Assembly: GCA_963969345.1 (NCBI GenBank)
Contig: OZ017767.1
Location: 4,492,739 to 4,556,738 of the forward strand
Direction of reading: 5' to 3'
From: Turbatrix aceti
Lineage: Eukaryota > Nematoda > Chromadorea > Rhabditida > Panagrolaimidae
DNA: 64,000 nt
The notes under the pieces are model-generated. The model worked only from the letters and a program-made list of their open reading frames with translations. It ran no database searches and was not told where the DNA came from. How positions within the stretch are numbered: the stretch's first letter is position 1; every line of letters begins with the position of its first letter. Positions 58,231 through 64,000 of this stretch are shown here, in pieces. Both the position numbers and the translations under genes were made by a program.

Positions 58231-60375
58231 ATGACACTTTTTATTCGCAACGGAACCGTGGTCAATGACGATGGCATGTTCAAGGCCGATGTCCTGGTAG
58301 CCGGCGGCAAGATTCTGTAAGTCTCAACTTTTGTAGAGGATCGGTGAACTGAGTAAGACGCCTTCTGCAGAGCCGTAGGACCGAACATCATACCCCCCGA
58401 GTACGTACTTAGATCGCCAGGCTACCGCGTGGTTGACGCGTCCGGCAAGTACGTCATGCCTGGGGGCATCGATACACACGTTCACTTTGAGATGCCTTTC
58501 ATGGGTACTCGGTCTCAGGATGACTTCTACACTGGCACCAGGGCGGCCATCGCCGGCGGCACGACCATGGTGAGTTGCTCTGAGGGGTGGAGGGGTGGAT
58601 GATGCAAAATCACCTCTTTATCGAAGTAACATCTTTTTTTTGCTATTTTGTTACTTTTGGATGCCCATCCAAACGGAAATAACAAATTTGCACGCTATTT
58701 TATTACTTCTGGTGCCCCAAGTTCAAGGACTCAAAAGTAACATAATAACGAAGTTTGAATGTTATGCAGCGCACCTGAAGTAATAAAATAAGGGTGAAAA
58801 GTGTTATTTTTGCTATTGTGTTACTTTTGGACCTTCATAAAAATTGAAGTAACATATTTTTTCGATATGATGTTATTTGAGCCGATTCCCAAATTTTAAT
58901 TTTTTTTTTTAATTTTAAAAAGGGCTTGCACTCTTAAAAGAGTATAATTTTTTTCATAGTTTGGATGACGACTTTCCAAATCTGAAATTCTAACTTTTTT
59001 TGTTTTTTAATCCAATTTTTTTACGATGCACGTTTTGTATCAATTCACCATAAGTTCGAATGAGTCCACTCGAAGCCCGAATTTGATTCTAATCTTTTCC
59101 ATTACACACTGGTGCCAACCTCTGGGCTTTATTGCAGATAATCGACTTCGTGATTCCCCAACATAAGCAGTCTCTTATCGAAGCGTACGACCAGTGGCGC
59201 GGACGTGCAGACCCCAAGGTGTGCTGCGACTACGGCCTTTCGGTGTGCGTGACCGAGTGGAACGAGCAGGTCTCGCATGAAATGGGGATCTTGACGCGGG
59301 ACAAAGGCGTGAACTCGTTCAAGTTCTTCCTCGCGTACAAGAACATGTTCATGGTCACCGATGATCAGTTCTTCCAGGGCATGAAGAGGTGCAGTGCCAT
59401 CGGCGCTCTCGCCCGTGTCCACGCCGAGAACGGAAGCGTCATTGCCGAGAAGCAGAAGGAGTTGCTCTCGCTGAATGTTATCGGTCCTGAAGGGCATCAT
59501 CAGTCGCGACCAGAGATTGTAGGATTGGGGGTTCACAGATGCCGCTGACGTTGGCTTTTCAGCTTGAGGAGGAAGCCACAAACAGGGCCTGTACACTGGC
59601 GCATCAGGCCAACTGCCCGCTCTACGTGGTCCACGTCATGACCAAGGGCGCCGCGCAGGTGATCGAGCGTCTCCGCACCCGAGGGGCCATTCTCTTCGGC
59701 GAGCCTATCGCTGCCGGCCTTGGCGTTGACGGCTCAAAGGTCTTTGATGAGAATTTTGACCGTGCCGCTGGGTACATCATGTCGCCTCCGCTCAGCCAGG
59801 ATCCAACAACGGCGGGCGCGCTCATGGACATGCTTGCGGTGGGCATGCTGGACTGCACCGGCACCGACAACTGCACCTTCACGTGCCAGCAGAAGCGGCT
59901 CGGCATCAATGACTTCACGCGCATCCCCAACGGAGTCAACGGCGTCGAAGACCGAATGAGCATCGTCTTTGACCGCGGCGTCGTCACCGGCAAGATGACT
60001 CCGATGCGATTCGTCGCGGTGACGAGCGCTGCAGCCGCGCGCATCTTCAACTGTTACCCGCGCAAGGGCCGGATTGCGCCCGATTCGGATGCTGACATCG
60101 TCATCTGGGACCCTCTGGCGCGGAGAACCATCTCGGCCAGGTCACATCACCACGCGCATGATTTTAACATCTTCGAAGGCATGACCGTCACCGGCGTTGC
60201 CCATATCACTATCTCGAAAGGCCGCGTAGTTTGGGAGAATAACGACCTCAAAGTGGCGGGCGGAACCGGCGAGTTCATCCCTCTCCGGCCCTACAGTCCC
60301 CACGTTTACTCTGCGATCACAATGCGCCGCGATAAGGTCCTCCCGCAGGCCGTGCACCGGCAACTGCCTGCTTGA
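58231..60375 (+). CDS. Dihydropyrimidinase
   Basis: Four exons (58231-58316, 58371-58569, 59138-59518, 59563-60375) join in phase to 492 codons. The amidohydrolase metal site is complete: H65-x-H67 ([10 protein letters not shown]), the Lys expected to be carbamylated at 157 ([10 protein letters not shown]), H190 (RVHAENG), H246 (VVHVMTKG) and D324 (TGTDNCTF). That last Asp argues for an active enzyme and against a collapsin-response-mediator relative, in which the site is lost. The reaction is ring opening of dihydrouracil and dihydrothymine in pyrimidine degradation, in the cytosol as a tetramer. C. elegans dhp-1 is the likely counterpart. The C-terminus HRQLPA follows the family's PHVYSAI segment. 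The third intron is unusually long and holds a foldback repeat. Confidence 0.93.
58570..59137 (+). repeat. Long intron with foldback repeat in dihydropyrimidinase
   Basis: 568 bp against about 50 bp for neighbouring introns. It holds an imperfect inverted pair around TATTTTATTACTTC (near 58703) and GAAGTAATAAAATA (near 58776). Direct copies of GCTATT(T/G)TGTTACTTTTGG occur near 58638 and 58813, and AAGTAACAT units near 58625 and 58842. It looks like a decayed or partial MITE; no duplication was found. Confidence 0.6.
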
Positions 60376-63300
60376 GTCATGCTCCCTGATGTGAGAAATA
60401 AAAAGTTGCTTGATACGCGTTCGCACAATCATACTCTTTTTTTCGGGGAACTGGACTGGACTCCCTGCTTCGCGCAGTCGGCCCAGCACGGGCAGCCGCC
60501 GCGCTTTGTTCTAAGCGACGGTAGCGACCGTAGGTGTCACCTCGCCTCGGCAGGACGAGTTGGGTCGTTTGTCATCGTTTCCGAGTGAGTCAGTGCAGGT
60601 GCCGCTGAGGTCCGGTCGAGCCAGCCAAGTCGCAGGTGGTTTACGCTTTTTGTCTAGCTAATTTGCATAAACGAGTGTTTTTCTGTTTTTCCGTTGCCTC
60701 TTGAAAAGGGTTCTTTTCTCGTTTTTGCACGTTCGCCGGTCAGGTCCTAGAGCAGGCGGTCTAGGAAGAAAATCCGGCGTGGGAAGCAGTGTCGAGCAGT
60801 TCCGGCTCCGGTGTTTGGTCCGTGGCCGGCAAGCAATTCCGGGCACTGTTTGCGCCGGGGTTGGCTGGGTTGTGTCTTGCAAGTGGATGAGCGCGAGGGT
60901 GCGCGAGGCCTCGTTTGATTCGGTTTACTGCGCTCGGCTCGGCCACAGCTGGGCACCAGATGGACAAACAAGTCGAGTCGCGCGGGTGGTACTCGCCACC
61001 ATCTCCATCTCCTGCGCGAACTGGCAACCACCAACCCAACCCGGCCATATCCTCCGACCTGGGCTCGAGATGGATCTGACTTGACCGGTCGCGCCATTCA
61101 TTGTCATTTATTGTGTGGCCTCGCGCAGGGGATGTCATGCCAACCGGACCCGGATTTTTACTTTCTGCCTTTCTTCTTATCGATTTTTGATCATGTTGGG
61201 TTGTTTGCGGGCTTCGTTTGGCTCTTGGTCGGCGGTGGGATTTGTCTTCGGCCGAGTCGGTTGCGGCCGGGCAGGGCGCCCGCCCTTTGCGTAACGAGCA
61301 CTCGCTTTTCTGTGGTCATTGGGCGCTGCATGGCTTTTCGGCGACCGCGGTGAGTTGTAGGTAAACACAAACACTGCGGGTATCACCGGACGCCTTATAA
61401 GCATCCGACTCGCTTGGCGTGTGGCTCTCCGGGCCTTATCGCTTCTGCGGCTCGGCTGTTGTTTATTGTTGAGTCATCCTACAATCAACAATAAACAACC
61501 GGTGCTGCTTTTCGACGGCCATGCCCAATTAAATTTCACTTTTTGCTTCTTCCTTCTTGGAGGGAGCTTCTCACCTGGCGCTTGTCCACCCTCCCTCCCC
61601 CCCGAGGGGTGCCGTTAGGACCGGTCGAGTCGTTACCTCACAAATCGCAACCAACCCCAGCAAACGCACAGCTGCGACCCCGAGCCATCCTCGCGGTGTT
61701 CGGCGTCATTTAATTCAGACAATTACACAAATTCCACTTTTACGCGACATTTGCACTCCCTGCCCCTGCTCTTGGATAACAACCCCTCGGCGCCGCGCTC
61801 GCCCTGTTCTCCTCCATTCAGCGAGTCGTCGTCCCAGTCTGTCGACGGAAACGACACGATGATCTTTCGCCCGATTCGATTCAGCCTCTGCACGCGTCTT
61901 TGTCTTTGGGGACATCAGCTGCTTTCTATTTTTTGCAGCGCGTGTCGGGGTTTTGCGCAATCTTCGTAGTGGCAGCGGCTGTCATCGACCTCGCCAGATG
62001 GCTATCGGGCCTCTCGATCTCCGGGCCCTTCGCCCTCTCCCCTCTGATGACGATCTCACGACTACGGGGGCGCGGTTCGGTGTCAAGGGAGGAATGGAAT
62101 TCACATCAGTTTCGTTCCGATCGAATTTTTTCTCCTACCAGATTAAATTGCTGATAATTCATGATGTGAGAACAAAATTGTTTTTTACTTCAGCCATTTT
62201 TTGCGCCCTTGCATAAAATCTCGACTACATCAATTTTTCCGTGGTTCAGATTTTTTTGTGAATGCATTAAAAAAGTATCCCGGCGTCGTTAACAAACATT
62301 ATACAAAACGTATTCCTTCAGGGTGTTTGTCAATTCTGATTTTCAAAGTCGTTTTTTTTTTGTATTTTTAATTGCCCTTTTTCCCCTTCTGCTTCTCGGA
62401 TGCGTCACGCCCCTGCTTGCTCACGTCAAAGTCACGGTGTTCTTTTTCGCAGCACCGGCTGATTTGGCTCTCTTCCATCGAATCGGAAGGAAGTCGTGGG
62501 AAAATGTTTGCTCTCCCAAGCACGCGCCAGAAGCGATCGGCGTTCCCGGCCCCTTAGGCGACTTCCCGCAAGCGATGCAGGCCGCAGGGTCGCGTCATGG
62601 CGACCGAGGGCGTTTTCGTTTGCCCCCTCCGCGTCCCCCGATTAGATCTCCCTGGGCTGCCCGGGGTTGGCGGGACCCATCGAATTGACTCGACTCGGCT
62701 TGCTCCCCCGAAGGCCATCCCATTTGGTGACTTTATGGCACCACGTCGTGTGGGGGGGGGGCGACATCTTCTGACTCGACAGGACGCAGATACCAGCCGT
62801 CCTGGTGGTTGTGTGCATAATTGAGGCATCGATTAGTCACGGTCCGAAGTCGCGTTTTTCTCCGAAAAATAAAAGCGCCTTTGTCTCAGTGCCGATCGAG
62901 CGGGCGCGCGACGACCTCCAACTGCGTTGCGCGTCCCTCCACCATGTTGGTGTTGGTGGATGTGACAAAGCGCCGAGATTACTTCTTTTTTGCCGACCAG
63001 CGTTCCCTGACTGACTTGCGTGAATCGAATTGGACGTGCCACTGCCGTCGGGTAAATTGACACTTTGACTGACATTTGTCCGGACTCCATAATCCGTGGC
63101 GTCTGTTTCTGTTTTGCATGGCACTTGTGCCTCCTTCGTGTTTTGTTTCGTTTGTATCCTTCTTTTTTTCTTTTATTTTTTTCTTTGTTGCGACTCAAAG
63201 GCTTACAAATAGCATAAACGAGGGTGGTGCCAAGATACTGGGGTTCCGGGCGCAATTAATAATTCCAGAGGGGCTCCTAGCGGTCAGTGCGGCGCCCTCA

Positions 63301-63490
63301 GAAGCACTACCCGTCTCCCTCGTGCCGGATTGACCGCCAAAGGGACGACGGCTCGGATAACAAATTGCTATTTATTTCCTGGGAGTAGGGATGGATGACG
63401 AAGGCGTTCGTGTGCTTTGCCAGACTCTGCCGAGCAAGCGAGGATGCGCGTTATTGTTCTTGTTGTTGTTGTTGCTAAAAATAGTCAGTC
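60376..63490. promoter_or_regulatory. 3.1-kb non-coding stretch before the last gene
   Basis: Overlapping frames here are low-complexity and unlike any domain I know. It includes a perfect 15-bp hairpin (61458-61499). It presumably carries 5' regulatory sequence of the gene at 63491. Confidence 0.45.
61458..61499. repeat. Perfect 15-bp stem-loop
   Basis: Arms GTTGTTTATTGTTGA (61458-61472) and TCAACAATAAACAAC (61485-61499) around a 12-nt loop. Could be a small-RNA hairpin or a foldback remnant; nothing else supports either. Confidence 0.75.
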
Positions 63491-64000
63491 ATGTTCGAAT
63501 TGCAGCCTTCGTCCGGGCACGCCAGGCGCAGAACCGGCCACGTCGCCAACATTCTCTTCATCATCGGATCATCCGTCATGAACCGCCGAAGCGAAGGCAA
63601 TGGTAAGTCGAGTTTTGGCACCTGCCTCCGGCCGGCTGGTTTCCTCCAGGCGTCTGCAACCACAAATCATGTCACTTTTTTTAATGAGCTTGCCAGCTGA
63701 GATTCAAATGAGCTTGAAAGGCAGCTGAACGCCACGAACCCTTGAGCTTGTCGGCGTTTTCGAAAAATTACTATTTTACCCCGTAATTTTTGGTTTAATC
63801 TGTTATGCAAATCAAACTCAAAACAAGGATTTAGGGGACATTCAAAGTCGTAAAAAGGGTGTTCAGCTTTCATGAGTCTGTTTCAGAGAGGAACCTCATT
63901 GATCCCAACCAAAATGTCACCCAGCGTCGTCGTAGGACAGTTTCCTCGAGCAAGCTGGCGCAAATCTTTGGTTCAAAGTCCTCGGACTCTGACAAGCTGG
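63491..64000 (+). CDS. 5' end of an unrecognised gene (cut by window end)
   Basis: Exon 1 (63491-63602) starts MFELQPSSGHARRRTG and ends in a good donor AATG|GTAAGT. A second exon from 63887 (TTTCAG|AGAGGAACC) joins in phase and reads NLIDPNQNVTQRRRRTVSSS, then KLAQIFGSKSSDSDKL to the window edge. The basic, Ser-rich start suggests a cytosolic or nuclear protein. I do not recognise the family, and the split could be wrong. Confidence 0.4.

Noticed and set aside
60661..60668. Octamer ATTTGCAT (POU-type site); reverse copies at 35056-35063 and 63805-63812
   Set aside because: Eight-base matches are expected by chance in 64 kb; no clustering or conservation seen.
60701..61138. Overlapping ORFs of 110-130 aa on both strands
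   Set aside because: Low-complexity Arg/Pro/Ser-rich translations in a GC-rich stretch, without splice structure or domains.

Overview
This is a gene-dense animal nuclear window, most likely from a nematode. Introns are mostly about 42-55 bp with GT..AG borders. One gene is a secreted SXP/RAL-2 (DUF148) protein, a family known only from nematodes. There is also a tandem expansion of receptor-type guanylate cyclases, as in nematode gcy families. I cannot name the species.

Layout. (1) 0.7-2.2 kb: an SLC17-like MFS transporter (+) that converges, with only 14 bp between stop codons, on splicing factor SF3A3 (-). (2) 4.6-31.4 kb: a receptor guanylate cyclase cluster on the + strand. It holds one divergent complete gene (GC1), then an orphan two-exon 5' 'head' (a), a complete gene (b), a 'headless' body (c), and two complete genes (d, e). 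A cysteine-string DnaJ gene (-) lies between GC1 and the head. The cluster carries a 3.0-kb RTE-like LINE with an intact 925-codon ORF and a perfect 12-bp target-site duplication. It also carries a 348-bp tRNA-derived SINE with a perfect 13-bp duplication, and the 3' end of the SINE matches that of the LINE. (3) 31.4-36.0 kb: a gene-poor spacer with perfect hairpins. (4) 36.0-37.7 kb: an MFSD8/CLN7-like transporter, followed by a 470-bp non-autonomous hAT-type element with 18-bp TIRs and an 8-bp duplication. (5) 39.6-44.6 kb: VPS39 (-) and VPS37 (+) head to head, then MRPL48 124 bp downstream in operon-like spacing. (6) 46.3-60.4 kb: an SXP/RAL-2 protein, methionine aminopeptidase 2, a ZIP-like transporter with a degenerate metal site, TECPR2 (-), a small membrane protein, and dihydropyrimidinase. 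(7) 60.4-64.0 kb: a long non-coding stretch, then the first exons of a gene cut by the window edge.

How the parts fit. The cyclases should make cGMP at the membrane in response to extracellular cues (family knowledge). Extra and missing 5' modules, near-identical kinase-homology blocks that include introns, and a lost catalytic Asp in copy e show the array evolving by partial duplication, conversion and decay. Several neighbours act in the endolysosomal or autophagy system (MFSD8, VPS39, VPS37, TECPR2), but whether that clustering means anything is unknown. All exon structures were worked out by hand from splice signals, frame and family similarity; no transcript data were available.
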